Positions 48,478-61,314 of a stretch of 64,000 nucleotides of DNA are shown one piece after another. Position 1 is the first letter of the stretch; every line of letters starts with the position of its first letter. Under the pieces are notes generated by a model. The model saw only the letters and a program-made list of their open reading frames with translations. It was not told the DNA's origin and ran no database searches. The DNA is from Rhabditoides inermis (taxonomy: Eukaryota > Nematoda > Chromadorea > Rhabditida > Rhabditidae), in contig CAWZYM010000102.1 in assembly GCA_963966185.1 (NCBI GenBank), forward strand, positions 313,501 through 377,500. Direction: 5' to 3'. Position numbers and translations under genes: made by a program.

Positions 48478-49500
48478 GAGGCAAAAAATGACGAGAGGCA
48501 AAAAATGAAAAATTAGTTAAAATTCTGAAATTATTCATAGTAGATGATTTGCGTGTACTGATAATGAAATCACAAAATGCAGCTCTCAACTCTCGTTCAG
48601 TAAAAAGTAACAGAGGTGTAAACATTTTACGGCTCGGAAACTTTGAAAATTCGTGATATATCGTAGAGAAGTGATAGAGTCTGAAGAAAAATCGCATGTG
48701 TAGTTATGGATGTCTAGAACCACTGACAGTTTTCATGATCTACCACGACTGAATCTGAAGACGTGGTGATCGTTCAAAAGTGCATAAAACCCTGCAAACC
48801 AAGGAATCGGCGACGAAGGAATCGACTTGGTTTTAGTGAAAGGACTGAATTTGATGTTTTGCTGCACGAGAATCTAGGAACCAACGAACCAACCCATCTA
48901 GTACATCTTAGACACCTTTAGAATGAGTTTTGGTTTTGTTTACTTTTTTGTTTACTTGTTTACTTTTTCTGTAAACAACAAAATTGAACTCAGTACACGG
49001 TCTAGTACATGTTAGATACCTTTAAAATGGAAGTTTGTGTTGTTTACTTTTTTGTTTACTTGTTGACATGAGTTGTTTACTATCATAAATGTACTTGTGT
49101 AATTGTGTTATGGTATGAGTTTGAAGTGTCTACCTTCAAAACTGACTGAGTTATTAAGATTTCCGAGAATGTTTACATAATTTGTTTATTTGTTTACTTG
49201 TTTACATAATATGTTTACTAAAACTTTTGTCTTAGTTAGGTTGTTGCAAGGTGTGAATATGAACCGTCTGTCTCAATTCGTTATCGAGTTAATGTGAAAA
49301 GTGTGTTTTCGAGTCAAAGTCCAAAGTTCCTCTCGTGGAACCCATATAAGGAGTTATGCAAATGAGATGTCAGAGTAACCATCGCGTCTCAGGTGACACC
49401 AAACCTTAACCCTGAAGTTGTATCCTGATTCGTGGAAAGAGTAATGAGTTATGACTCTGGACAAACAAACGCCATAGGAAATTTTAGGGGAGGAGGGCGA
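48478..49500 (-). mobile_element. Beta-derived unit M12c, tandem copy 3
   Basis: 1023 bp, almost identical to M12a, ending with TC at 49500 against the CTAG of M13. Confidence 0.72.
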
Positions 49501-50734
49501 CTAGCCCGAGCGGCGCTGGCGCGCCGCTCGGGCTAGGGCCGCCTTCGGCGGCCTCAACTCTCAAACTACACTCAAAAATCTAATTTCATAACTAAGTTAT
49601 GTCCACAAACCTCTTAACCAACTGAGAAGTACATTACAAGACGAAATACCAAAAATGAAGACAATTGAACGTTGTTTACAAATTTGTTTACTTGTTTGCA
49701 CTTTCTGTAAACAACATTTTTGAACTCCCATTTAAGTCTGCTACACGTTATACACCTTTAAAACACGTTTTCAGGTTGTTTACAAATTTGTTCACTTGTT
49801 TACAACATCTGTAAACAACATTTTTGAACTCACCAATAATGTTACTAAACATCTGACATCTTTGAAACACATTTTCAGGTTGTTTACAAAGTTGTTTACT
49901 TGTTTACATCACCTGTAAACAACATTTTTGAACTCGCCTCCAAGTCTACATCTGTACTTGTTTACTTTTTTTGTTAACTTGTTTTCATGTCAAATAAGCA
50001 ATAGAATAGAAATGAGTACCTAGTGTACTTCACGTTAGAGACTTTAAAAACACATTTCTGATTTGTTTACAAAGTTGTTTACTTGTTTACTCTACTTGTA
50101 AACAACAAATATGAACTCAGTACTTGGTCTAGTACACGTTAGAAATCTTTTAAATGAGATTTGTGGTTGTTTACGTTCTTGTTTATTTGTTTACTTTCCA
50201 TGTAAACAACAAATTTGAACTCAGTACATGGTCTAGTACACGTTAGATACCTCTGAAAAGAATGTATGTGTTGTTTACTTCTTTGTTTACTTGTTGACAT
50301 GAGTTGTTTACTATCATAAATGTACTTGTGTACTTGTGTTATGGTATGAGTATGAAGTGTCTACCTTGAAAACTAACAAAGTTATTAAGGTTTCCGAGAT
50401 TGTTTACATAATTTGTTTACTTGTTTACTTGTTAACATAATATGTTTACTAAATATTTTGTCTTAGTTAGGTAGTTGTATGGTGTGAATATGAACTCTCT
50501 ACCTCAATTCGTTTTTGAGTTATAATGAAAAGTCTGTTTTCGAGTCAAAGTCCAAAGTTCCTCTCGTGGAACCCATATAAGGAGTTATGCAAATGAGATG
50601 TCAGAGTAACCATCGCGTCTCAGGTGACACCAAACCTTAACCTCAAAGTTGTATCCTGATTCGTTAAAAGAGTAATGAGTTATGACTCTGGACATACGGT
50701 CGCCATAGGAAATTTTAGGGGGGGAGAGTGGCGA
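49501..50734 (-). mobile_element. Beta-family Helitron-like element M13
   Basis: Complete 1234-bp element, TC at 50734 to CTAG at 49501. It has a double hairpin end like P3 (49501-49552), multiple GTTTACTTGTTTAC clusters, and a TTATGCAAATGAG segment near 50585. Confidence 0.75.
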
Positions 50735-51954
50735 TCGAGGCTCGCGCGCCTTCGGCGCGCTCGCCTCTCCACGTCAAATCATCAAAACTTCAAATCTGAA
50801 CTCTACTACAGCTCTAGTACACATCAGACATGGAAATCTCAAGTTTTATAGTTGTTTACATTTGTGTTTACTTGTTTACATGACTTGTAAACATTAAATA
50901 TGAACTCTCCTTTGGGTCTAGTTTACATCAAACATTGAAATCAGAAGATTTGGAGTTGTTTACTTTTTTGTTTACTTGTTTACCTGACTTATAAACATCT
51001 GAAATGAACTTTCTATCAAGTCTAGTACACTTTAGATATCAAAATCTCTAGTTTTGGAGGTGTTAACAACTTTGTTTACTTATTTACCTGACTTGTAAAC
51101 ACTACATTGTAACTCTCCGTCTGGTCTAGTATCGATTAGACATCAAAATCAGAAGATTTGGAGTTGTTTACTTTTTTTGTTTACTTGTTTATCTGTTTTG
51201 TTTACGTAAACATCGTACTTGTTTACTTGTTACCTATACCAAGTATGAAGTTCGTAGCAGTAATACAAGCTGAGAAATGCACATGACCTTATTTGGAATA
51301 TGTAAATGAGGTGAATGAGGACGAATTGTTTATCTAAAATTTAGTACTTGTTTGCTTGTTACCTGTACGAAATATGAACCTTCTACCTCGACAAATAACC
51401 GAGTTATGAATTTTCAAATATTTCTGAGCATTTAAAATGTGTTTTTTTGAAAATAAATTAAAATTCAAAAAATAGCTAAAATTCTGGTAATTTGCATACG
51501 AGATGGTATTGATACACTTATAATTAAATGATAAAATCCAGCTTCCAACTATCTCATTAGTGGACACAGTAGATGGTTTTGTAATCTGACACTGAAAACA
51601 TACACTTATATTGTGTGTAGTTTGCTTCCTTGTTTACTTGTTTACCTGAATTGTTTACCTCAAGCGAGATACTTGTCTACATGTTAGTTCTAGAAAGTAT
51701 CAGTACTGCTACAAGTTTGTGGAGAAAGTTATTGGGACTCAAAAGTGGAAAGTGGTCAAAAAATCGATATTTTCAGGTGTATCTACCTGTGCAGGTGAGC
51801 TGGGTTAATGAAAATGGAACGATTGCGTACGGTCAAGGGACCCATCAAATCGTGCCGAGTTGACAAGGATCGGACTTTTGAGACTTGAGATATGAGCCTG
51901 GAAAAACATACATACGCCATAGCAAATTTTATATAGCCCCTGCCGCCGGGGCGA
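50735..51954 (-). mobile_element. Beta-family Helitron-like element M14, single hairpin
   Basis: 1220 bp, 5' TC at 51954. The 3' end carries one hairpin, GCGCGCCTTCGGCGCGC on the plus strand (50746-50762), and stops at TCGAGG instead of CTAG. The part at about 51470-51560 is a diverged relative of the region repeated in M12a-c. The 5' tip holds a CCCCTGCCGCCGGGG palindrome. Confidence 0.68.
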
Positions 51955-52962
51955 GAGGCAAAAAATGAAAAAAATTAGTTAAAATTCTGAAATTATTCAT
52001 AGTAGATGATTTGCGTGTACTGATAATGAAATCACAAAATGCAGCTCTCAACTCTCGTTCAGTAAAAAGTAACAGAGGTGTAAAAATTTTACGGCTCGGA
52101 AACTTTGAAAATTCGTGATATATCGTAGAGAAGTGATAGAGTCTGAAGAAAAATCGCATGTGTAGTTATGGATGTCTAGAACCACTGACAGTTTTCATGA
52201 TCTACCACGACTGAATCTGAAGACGTGGTGATCGTTCAAAAGTGCATAAAACCCTGCAAACCAAGGAATCGGCGACGAAGGAATCGACTTGGTTTTAGTG
52301 AAAGGACTGAATTTGATGTTTTGCTGCACGAGAATCTAGGAACCAACGAACCAACCCATCTAGTACATCTTAGACACCTTTAGAATGAGTTTTGGTTTTG
52401 TTTACTTTTTTGTTTACTTGTTTACTTTTTCTGTAAACAACAAAATTGAACTCAGTACACGGTCTAGTACATGTTAGATACCTTTAAAATGGAAGTTTGT
52501 GTTGTTTACTTTTTTGTTTACTTGTTGACATGAGTTGTTTACTATCATAAATGTACTTGTGTAATTGTGTTATGGTATGAGTTTGAAGTGTCTACCTTCA
52601 AAACTGACTGAGTTATTAAGATTTCCGAGAATGTTTACGTAATTTGTTTATTTGTTTACTTGTTTACATAATATGTTTACTAAAACTTTTGTCTTAGTTA
52701 GGTTGTTGCAAGGTGTGAATATGAACCGTCTGTCTCAATTCGTTATCGAGTTAATGTGAAAAGTGTGTTTTCGAGTCAAAGTCCAAAGTTCCTCTCGTGG
52801 AACCCATATAAGGAGTTATGCAAATGAGATGTCAGAGTAACCATCGCGTCTCAGGTGACACCAAACCTTAACCCTGAAGTTGTATCCTGATTCGTGGAAA
52901 GAGTAATGAGTTATGACTCTGGACAAACAAACGCCATAGGAAATTTTAGGGGAGGAGGGCGA
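51955..52962 (-). mobile_element. Beta-derived unit M15 (dispersed M12 copy)
   Basis: 1008 bp, nearly identical to M12a-c but lacking one GAGGCAAAAAATGAC repeat at its 3' side and carrying a few substitutions. It is separated from the triplet by M13 and M14. Confidence 0.72.
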
Positions 52963-53897
52963 AGCGGCCGGAGGCTCGCTTCGCTCGCCTCCGGCCGCTA
53001 GTGGCGGCGCTTCGCGCCGCGTTCGCTCCAAGGCTCGCGCGCCTTCGGCGCGCTCGCCTTTCCGCTGTATAATCTCTAACTATATAGTCATAGCATAACT
53101 TTTAACAACAACTCTGAACTCAGTAGTCGGTCTAGTACACGTTAGATACCTAATAAATGAGATTTGTACTTGTTTTCTTTTTTGTTTACTTGTTTACATC
53201 ATAAACAAACAACAAAATAAAACTCTGTACTTTGTGTACTTCATGTTAGAGACTTTAAACACATTTTTGAATTGTTTACAAACTTGTTTACTTGTTTACT
53301 TTACTTGTAAACAACAAATATGAAATCAGTTGTTTACTTGTTTACTTCACTTGTAAACAACAAATATGAACTCAGTACTTGGTCTAGTACACGTTAGATA
53401 CATTTAAAATGAGATTTGGAGTTGTTTACTTATTTGTTTACTTGTTTACTGTTGTTGTTTACCAAATTTTTTAAACTTGTTTACTTGTTACTTGTACCAA
53501 GTATGAAGTTTCTAAGTCTGAAACTGAAATAGTTCATATAGAAACGTCACAAGTTTCAGATTCTAAGTCCAGAGTTGTTAGTGAACCCATATAAGGAGTG
53601 ATGCAAAAGAGCTCATTTACCTGTTTTATAATCACTTGTACCAGTTAACTATAAGTGCCAAGTATGGTACCTGTACGTAGGCTGAGTACAGTTTTAGAGA
53701 GCGTCAAAAATTCGACCCTCTATGTGAACCCATATAAGGAAATATGCAAATGAGATGTAAAGTTAGGTGTGCCGTCTCATGGACCACCTTAGCTTAAGTC
53801 TAGAAGGTCAGCTCGAGATCTCTACCCAGAAACTCTGTACGTGAGCGGACAACAAACAAACAAACGGCATCTGACATTTTAGGGGGGAGAGTGGCGA
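52963..53897 (-). mobile_element. Beta-family Helitron-like element M16
   Basis: 935 bp, 5' TC at 53897. Triple hairpin 3' end (52963-53065) as in P2 and M11, but the terminal CTAG is reduced to AG at the junction. Its 5' segment (about 53755-53890) matches P4 and lacks the P4 MITE. The 5' box is altered (ACGGCATCTGAC). Confidence 0.72.
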
Positions 53898-54164
53898 CTA
53901 GCGCGCTTCGCGCGCTAGAAATATAGTTATAAAATAGAGGAAAAAATTATCTATCGATTGATATATAGATTGACTTGATATGTACTCTGGAAGTGCTATT
54001 AGGAGCTGTGCTAGAAGTGATGTTGTCAGTCCTCCAGTAGATGACTGATCTTTATTCATTATCTTATTTTTTTTTAATTTTCAGTAATTTTAAATAATTA
54101 GAAAGTGTCACAGTCTATCTGGTTGATAGTATCTGGTTGACTGCTTTTCTACACGTGTATTCAC

Positions 54165-57100
54165 TATGCTCATAGAAGGCGCTCCGGCACGCTTCGCTGT
54201 CAGAACGTATCAGTAGATCAGTAATAAAAATAACAATATAATGATCACTGATACTGAAATGCATTTTCTTCGACTCTCTGTTTTTTTACTCTTTCGTATG
54301 CACATAGAAGGCGCTCCGGCACGCTTCGCGCGCTTTCGCGGTCAAAGCCGTTCAGTATATCAGTAATATAATAAAACATTGATCATTGATACTGATATGC
54401 ATTTTCTCCGACTCTCTGATTTTTTACTCTTTCGTATGCACATAGAAAGCGCTCCGGCACGCTTCGCGCGCCTCCGCGGTCAAAGCCGATCAGTAGAACA
54501 GTAATTATAATAATATATTATTCACTGATACTGATATGCATTCTCTCCTACTCTCTGATATTTTACTCTTTCGTTTGCACATTGAGGGCGCTCCGGCACG
54601 CTTCGCGCGCCTCCGCGGTCAAAGCCGATCAGTAGATCAGTAATTATAATAATATATATATTGATCACTGATACTGATATGCATTCTCTCCGACTCTCTG
54701 ATATTTCACTCTCTCGGATGCACATAGGAGGCGCTCCGGCACGCTCCGCGCGCCTCCGCGTTAAAACTCTATCAGTAGATCAGTAATTATAATAATACAT
54801 TGATCACTGATACAGATATGCATTTTCTTATACTCTCTGATCTTTCACTTTCTCGGATTCACATAGAAAGCGCTCCGGCACGCTTCGCGAGCCTCCGCGG
54901 TCAAAGCCTATCAGTAGATCAGTAATAATAATAATAATATATTGATCACTGATACTGATATGCATTCTCTCCGACTCTGATATTTCATTTTCTCGGATGC
55001 ACATAGGAGGCGCTCCGGCACGCTTCGCGCGCCTCCGCGGTCAAAGCCGATCAGTAGAACAGTAATTATAATAATATAATGATCACTGATACTGAAATGC
55101 ATTTTCTCCGACTCTCTGTTTTTTTACTCTTTCGTATGCACATAGAAGGCGCTCCGGCACGCTTCGCGCGCCTTCGCGGTCAAAGCCGTTCAGTATATCA
55201 GTAATATAATAAAACATTGATCATTGATACTGATATGCATTTTCTCCGACTCTCTGATTTTTTACTCTTTCGTATGCACATAGAAAGCGCTCCGGCACGC
55301 TTCGCGCGCCTCCGCGGTCAAAGCCGATCAGTAGAACAGTAATTATAATAATATATTATTCACTGATACTGATATGCATTCTCTCCTACTCTCTGATATT
55401 TTACTCTTTCGTTTGCACATAGGAGGCGCTCCGGCACGCTCCGCGCGCCTCCGCGTTAAAACTCTATCAGTAGATCAGTAATTATAATAATACATTGATC
55501 ACTGATACAGATATGCATTTTCTTATACTCTCTGATCTTTCACTTTCTCGTATTCACATAGAAAGCGCTCCGGCACGCTTCGCGCGCCTCCGCGGTCAGA
55601 GTCGATCAGTAGATCAGTAATTATAATAATACATTGATCACTGATACTGATATGCATTTTCTCCGACTCTCTGATCGTTGACTATCTCGTTTGTACATAG
55701 AATGCGCTCCGGCACGCTTCGCGCGCCTTCGCGGTCAAAGCCGATCAGTAGATCAGTAATTATAATAAAACATTGATCACTGATACTGATATGCATTTTC
55801 TCTGACTCTCTGATCTTTTACTCTTTCGTTTGTACATAGAAGGCGCTCTGGCACGCTTCGCGCGCCTCCGCGGTCAAAGCCGATCAGTAGATCAGTAATT
55901 ATAATAATATATTGATCACTGATACTGATATGCATTCTCTCCTACTCTCTGATCTTTCACTCTCTCGTATGCACATAAAGGGCGCTCCGGCACGCTTCGC
56001 GCGCCTCCGCGGTCAAAGTATATCAGTATATCAGTAATAATAAGAATATATTGATCACTGCTACTGATATGAATTTTCTCCGACTCTCTGATCGTTCATT
56101 CCTCGTATACACATAGAAAGCGCTCCGGCACGCTTCGCGCGCCTCCGCGGTCAAAGCCGATCAGTAGATCAGTAATTATAATAATATATTGAACACTGAT
56201 ACTGATATGCATTCTCTCCTACTCTCTGATATTTTACTCTCTCGTATGCACATAGAGGGCGCTCCGGCACGCTTCGCGCGCCTCCGCGGTCAAAGCCGAT
56301 CAGTATATCAGTAATTATAATGAAACATTGATCACTGCTACTGATATGAATTTTCTCCGACTCTCTGATCTTTCACTCTCTCGTATGCACATAGAAAGCG
56401 CTCCGGCACGCTCCGCGCGCCTCCGCGGTCAAAATATATCAGTAGATCAGTAATAGTAAGAATACATTGATCACTGCTACTGATATGAATTTTCTCCGAC
56501 TCTCTGATCTTTCACTCTCTCGTATGCACATAGAAAGCGCTCCGGCACGCTCCGCGCGCCTCCGCGGTCAAAATATATCAGTAGATCAGTAATAGTAAGA
56601 ATGCATTGATCACTGCTACTGATATGAATTTTCTCCGACTCTCTGATCGTTCACTTTCTCGTATGCACATAGAAAGCGCTCCGGCACGCTCCGCGCGCCT
56701 CCGCGGTCAAAATATATCAGTAGATCAGTAACAGTAAGAATGCACTGATCACTGCTACTGATATGAATTTTCTCCGACCTTCTGATCTTTCACTCTCTCG
56801 TATGCACATAGAAAGCGCTCCGGCACGCTCCGCGCGCCTCCGCGGTCAAAATATATCAGTAGATCCGTAATAGTAAGAATGCATTGATCACTGCTACTGA
56901 TATGAATTATCTCCGACTCTCTGATATTACACTCTCTCCTATGCCTTTAGAGGACGCTCCGGCACGCTACGCGCGCCTCCGCGGTCAAAGCCGATCAGTA
57001 CATCAGTAATTACAATAATATATTGAACACTGATACTGATATGCATTTTCTCTGACTCTCTGATCTTTTACTCTTTCGTTTGTACATAGAAGGCGCTCCG

Positions 57101-58235
57101 GCACGCTTCGCGCGCCTTCGCGGTCAAAGCCGATCAGTAGATCAGTAATTATAATAAAACATTGATCACTGATACTGATATGCATTTTCTCTGACTCTCT
57201 GATCTTTTACTCTTTCGTTTGTACATAGAAGGCGCTCTGGCACGCTTCGCGCGCCTCCGCGGTCAAAGCCGATCAGTAGATCAGTAATTATAATAATATA
57301 TTGATCACTGATACTGATATGCATTCTCTCCTACTCTCTGATCTTTCACTCTCTCGTATGCACATAAAGGGCGCTCCGGCACGCTTCGCGCGCCTCCGCG
57401 GTCAAAGTATATCAGTATATCAGTAATAATAAGAATATATTGATCACTGCTACTGATATGAATTTTCTCCGACTCTCTGATCGTTCATTCCTCGTATACA
57501 CATAGAAAGCGCTCTGGCACGCTTCTCGCGCCTCCGCGGTCAAAGCCGATCAGTAGATCAGTAATTATAATAATACATTGATCACTGATACTGATATGCA
57601 TTTTCTCCGACTCTCTGATTTTTTACTCTTTCATATGCACATAGAAGGCGCTCCGGCACGCTTCGCGCGCCTCCGCGGTCAAAGCCGATCAGTATATCAG
57701 TAATTATAATGAAACATTGATCACTGCTACTGATATGAATTTTCTCCGACTCTCTGATCTTTCACTCTCTCGTATGCACATAGAAAGCGATCCGGCACGC
57801 TCCGCGCGCCTCCGCGGTCAAAATATATCAGTAGATCAGTAATAGTAAGAATGCATTGATCACTGCTACTGATATGAATTTTCTCCGACTCTCTGATCGT
57901 TCACTTTCTCGTATGCACATAGAAAGCGCTCCGGCACGCTCCGCGCGCCTCCGCGGTCAAAATATATCAGTAGATCAGTAACAGTAAGAATGCACTGATC
58001 ACTGCTACTGATATGAATTTTCTCCGACCTTCTGATCTTTCACTCTCTCGTATGCACATAGAAAGCGCTCCGGCACGCTCCGCGCGCCTCCGCGGTCAAA
58101 ATATATCAGTAGATCCGTAATAGTAAGAATGCATTGATCACTGCTACTGATATGAATTATCTCCGACTCTCTGATATTACACTCTCTCCTATGCCTTTAG
58201 AGGACGCTCCGGCACGCTACGCGGTAAAAGCCTAT
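54165..58235 (-). repeat. 139-bp satellite array of M17 (~29 monomers)
   Basis: Contains block duplications: 54255-54760 repeats near 55094-55440 (offset 838 bp, about six monomers). 55741-56900 repeats at 57130-58200 (offset 1389, later about 1250 bp), with loss of a monomer between. Confidence 0.95.
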
Positions 58236-58321
58236 CAGTAGCTGGTTGACAATTTTTATTTATTAGAGATACAAAAATACTTTATAGTTATCACTGGTCT
58301 TATATTATAAAATTTAAGCGA

Positions 58322-58330
58322 GCGAGAGAG

Positions 58331-58368
<38 letters not shown>

Positions 58369-58492
58369 ATGAGCAGCTGGTTGACAATTATTATTATTTT
58401 TAGATCCCAGTAGACTTCATAGTTATCAATAATCTAAAATCATAATATATAAGAGAGAGATAGAGGAAGAGAGGGAGAGAGAGAGAGAGAGA
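58322..58492. repeat. Two (GA)n tracts of M17
   Basis: Short tracts at 58322-58364 and 58450-58492 flanking a TTTTAGATCCCAGTAGAC segment, as in M1 and M10. Confidence 0.93.
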
Positions 58493-59380
58493 CGTGAGAA
58501 GAGAGGGATAAGTAAAGGAGAGAGATGAGAAAAGGAGGTTACATAGTATTTCGCCTCGCCTCACTTCTATGATTGAATATAGAATGACGTGAGTGCATAT
58601 AGTATTGTTTTATTGTATGTGCTCAGAAAATAGTTTGTTGGAGTGTGGTGAGCTGTTTCGTAGTGCATGGTGATACTCTCGCTCATTTGCACAATTGACT
58701 GTCTCTTTCTCTGACATCAGACAGACTGGCAGCTGGCGCACTCTCACCTCGCCACACTCTCTCGTCGCGGGGCAACAAAACGACGTCGATTAGAGGAATT
58801 TAATTGATTGCAGGCGTCAGAGGTCACAAAAAGATGCCAATTTCGGTAGAAGTGTAGTGGCCACCTATTTGCATGTTGTAGTAAAGGGAGACCTTACACG
58901 ATTGCCTAGTTTTCTTGAACAGCCCGCGACAACTGTTTGGTGTCGCCTCGCCTCGACTAAATCACTTCGTGAAAGGAAACCAGGAAGATTTATAAAAAGA
59001 TTACGGGCAGATTTGTAGGTGAGGGAGTTTAGAGGAGTGACGTGAAAACCGTTTTTCGATAGCTGAAGTCTGCGATTCGCAGTACTCGTTCTTGTAAGGT
59101 CTACTCGCCGCACCCGATTTGCCAGTGACCCGTCTCTTCATCTGACACACTATTTCGCCGCTTTTGTGTCTGACTCTCTCTGATTACGCGCTATTTCGTC
59201 GGACTTTCTGAAGCTTATAGCTCCGCGGATATGAGAGATAACGAGCTGAAAATTGGAATCCTGCATCTCGGGACCGAGACCATCGGATCGATGTCACGTT
59301 TGGCTAGATAGGAGTAGTGGGTGGCGCGGTAGAGCGATGTATGGACAGACACCATAGGGCATTTTACACATGCACATAGA

Positions 59381-59394
59381 CTAGCGGCCGGAGG
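59381..59394 (-). mobile_element. Broken beta 3' terminus
   Basis: Only CTAGCGGCCGGAGG remains, the outer arm of the triple-hairpin end of M11/M16. The rest has been replaced by unrelated repeat DNA. Confidence 0.65.
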
Positions 59395-60400
59395 TTTCTT
59401 GTGTGTCCGCGGGCATAACTCCGTTTCCACCAAACCGATTTGCGTCAAACTTTGCGAAAAGTTTACATAGTACTTCAGGTTGCAGTCCACTTTGTGATTA
59501 CTCTCCATTTACACTCATTGCCTATATTTGGTAGAAAAACCTCAAAATTCGCCGATTTTGGTGCTGTCCGCTGCAAAAGCTTCTCACCTAAGAAACAGTT
59601 TCGCTTCTTGTTCTGTATTTACTTTCAACAAACAGTTCTGTCACTAACCTGCAAGTTTCATCATCATTGGTTACGGTGTAAGGAAAATATAGCCAAATTA
59701 GCAAGAGCCGCGCGCGCGCTCTCGCCTCACTTTTGCGATTTTTAGTATTTCCGCGGTCATAACTCGATTCATACAGAACCAGTTTGCGTGAAACTCATAA
59801 GATAGCTGAGTTCACGTCTTCTGATGCAGTCCACTTTGTGACAGTTCTCAATTTTGCTTTCATTACCTCTATTTATGGTCGAAATACCACCAAAAATGGT
59901 CACTTTTGCACTTTTTCTTGTGTGTCCGCGTGCATATCTCCGTTTCTACTGAACCGATTTGCGTGAAACTTTTCAGAAAGTTTACATATTACTTCAGGAC
60001 GCAGTCCACTTTGTGATTACTCTCCAACTACACTCATTGCCTATATTTCGAAGAAAAACCACGAAAGTAATCGAATTTGTAGCTGTTCGCAGAGAACGTG
60101 TCTTATCTAAGAAACATCTCCGCTTTCTTTTCCGTAAATACATTCAACAAATAGTTTCAACAAATAGTGCGTACCTGCAAAATTCAGCGGTATTGGTTAC
60201 GGTGTGAGGAACATATTGTCAAATTATCAAAAGATGCGCGCGCCAAGAACTTTTCTTTTGCGATTTTGATTAGTTCCGCGTTCATGACTTGATTCATACT
60301 AAACCAATTTGTATGAAACTTTGAAGATAGTTGAGTTTACGTCCTCGGCTGTAATCCACGTTGTGATAGTTCTCAATTTTGCTTTCATTATCCGGTTAAA
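59395..60400. repeat. Diverged ~520-bp tandem repeat, two copies
   Basis: TTTCTTGTGTGTCCGCG occurs at 59395 and 59914. Both copies then follow the same order: ACTCCGTTT, GATTTGCGT, CAGTCCACTTTGTGATTACTCTCC, GGTTACGGTGT, TTTTGCGATTTT. Within each copy a second CATAACTCGATTCATAC...CAGTCCAC block echoes the first, implying an older internal duplication. No gene seen. Confidence 0.85.
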
Positions 60401-60487
60401 AAACCATCACAATCTCGCTGTCCGGCAGCGGAAGCTCCATGTCCAAGCAAAATTTTTACTTCAATCTCTAAAAATGCATTGACAAAG

Positions 60488-60489
<2 letters not shown>

Positions 60490-60526
<37 letters not shown>

Positions 60527-60727
60527 AGAGAGAGAGAGAGGGAGAGAGGAAAAGTTAGAGAGAAGCATATAGATATATACAGAGAAAGGCAGTGTTAGAG
60601 CGAATAAAAATATTGTTATCGTTGCATTGACAATAGAAAAAAACGCGAGAGGAGACTTGAGAGAAGGAAAAAGAGGAAGAGAGGGAAAAAGAGGAAAGTT
60701 AGATGAAGAAGGGAAGGGAGATAAAAA

Positions 60728-60790
<63 letters not shown>

Positions 60791-61000
60791 AAGAGAAAGA
60801 GAGAGAGAGAGAGAATGCGAAAATGAAAGAGGGAGAGAGGTCGCAGTAGCGAAGCTCTCTGTTTTCGTAGCATTAACACTAAAAGAAATACGAGAGAGAG
60901 AGCAGAGAGAGAGAGAGCAGAGAGAGAGAGCAGAGAAAGAGAGAGAGGAAGCAGAGAGAGAGAGGGGGGAGAGAGGAGAAAGAGGGGGATAGAATGAGAG
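60490..61000. repeat. GA-rich microsatellite region
   Basis: (GA)n tracts at 60490-60550, 60740-60815 and 60890-60990, separated by degenerate purine-rich DNA. Long Arg/Glu-rich frames here are repeat translations. Confidence 0.93.
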
Positions 61001-61314
61001 GAGATGAGAAAGAATTTTATTATGAGCAAAGGAAAGTATAGTTCAGAAAAAGAAATGTATAATATTATCATTGATCTATGTATTCAAAGACATTAGTAGG
61101 CAGCGTGCGGAATCTCTTTCTGTATAAGCGAGAACATTTAAATTCAGAAATATACACTTTAATAATCAGTTTCACTCAAAATGTTATGAAGTTGTAAATA
61201 AACAGTATTATTGATCATAACAAAAACTTATAAATTATATATTAGTATAAATTTCTATTCTTCTCATTTTCATGACCTAGCGCGGAGGCGCGCGACAGCG
61301 CGCCGGAGCGCTAG
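61001..61314 (+). mobile_element. Gamma-type 3' end (P5), 5' limit unknown
   Basis: AT-rich DNA leading to a 38-bp gamma-type hairpin (61277-61314) ending CTAG, followed by the TC of P6. Where this element begins could not be determined; the GA-rich region may belong to it. Confidence 0.55.

Larger units (their letters stand above)
53898..59380 (-). mobile_element. Alpha-family Helitron-like element M17
   Basis: Complete 5.5-kb element, TC at 59380 to CTAG at 53898. Array 54165-58235, GA tracts 58322-58364 and 58450-58492, 5' module 58520-59360. It keeps the unoccupied LINE target near 58494. Its 5' neighbour is a broken beta end. Confidence 0.78.

Noticed and set aside
60627..60992. 121-residue Arg/Glu-rich frame and the Leu/Ser-rich frames opposite it and elsewhere (e.g. 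62662-63303)
   Set aside because: Products of GA/CT-rich low-complexity DNA with no other coding support.
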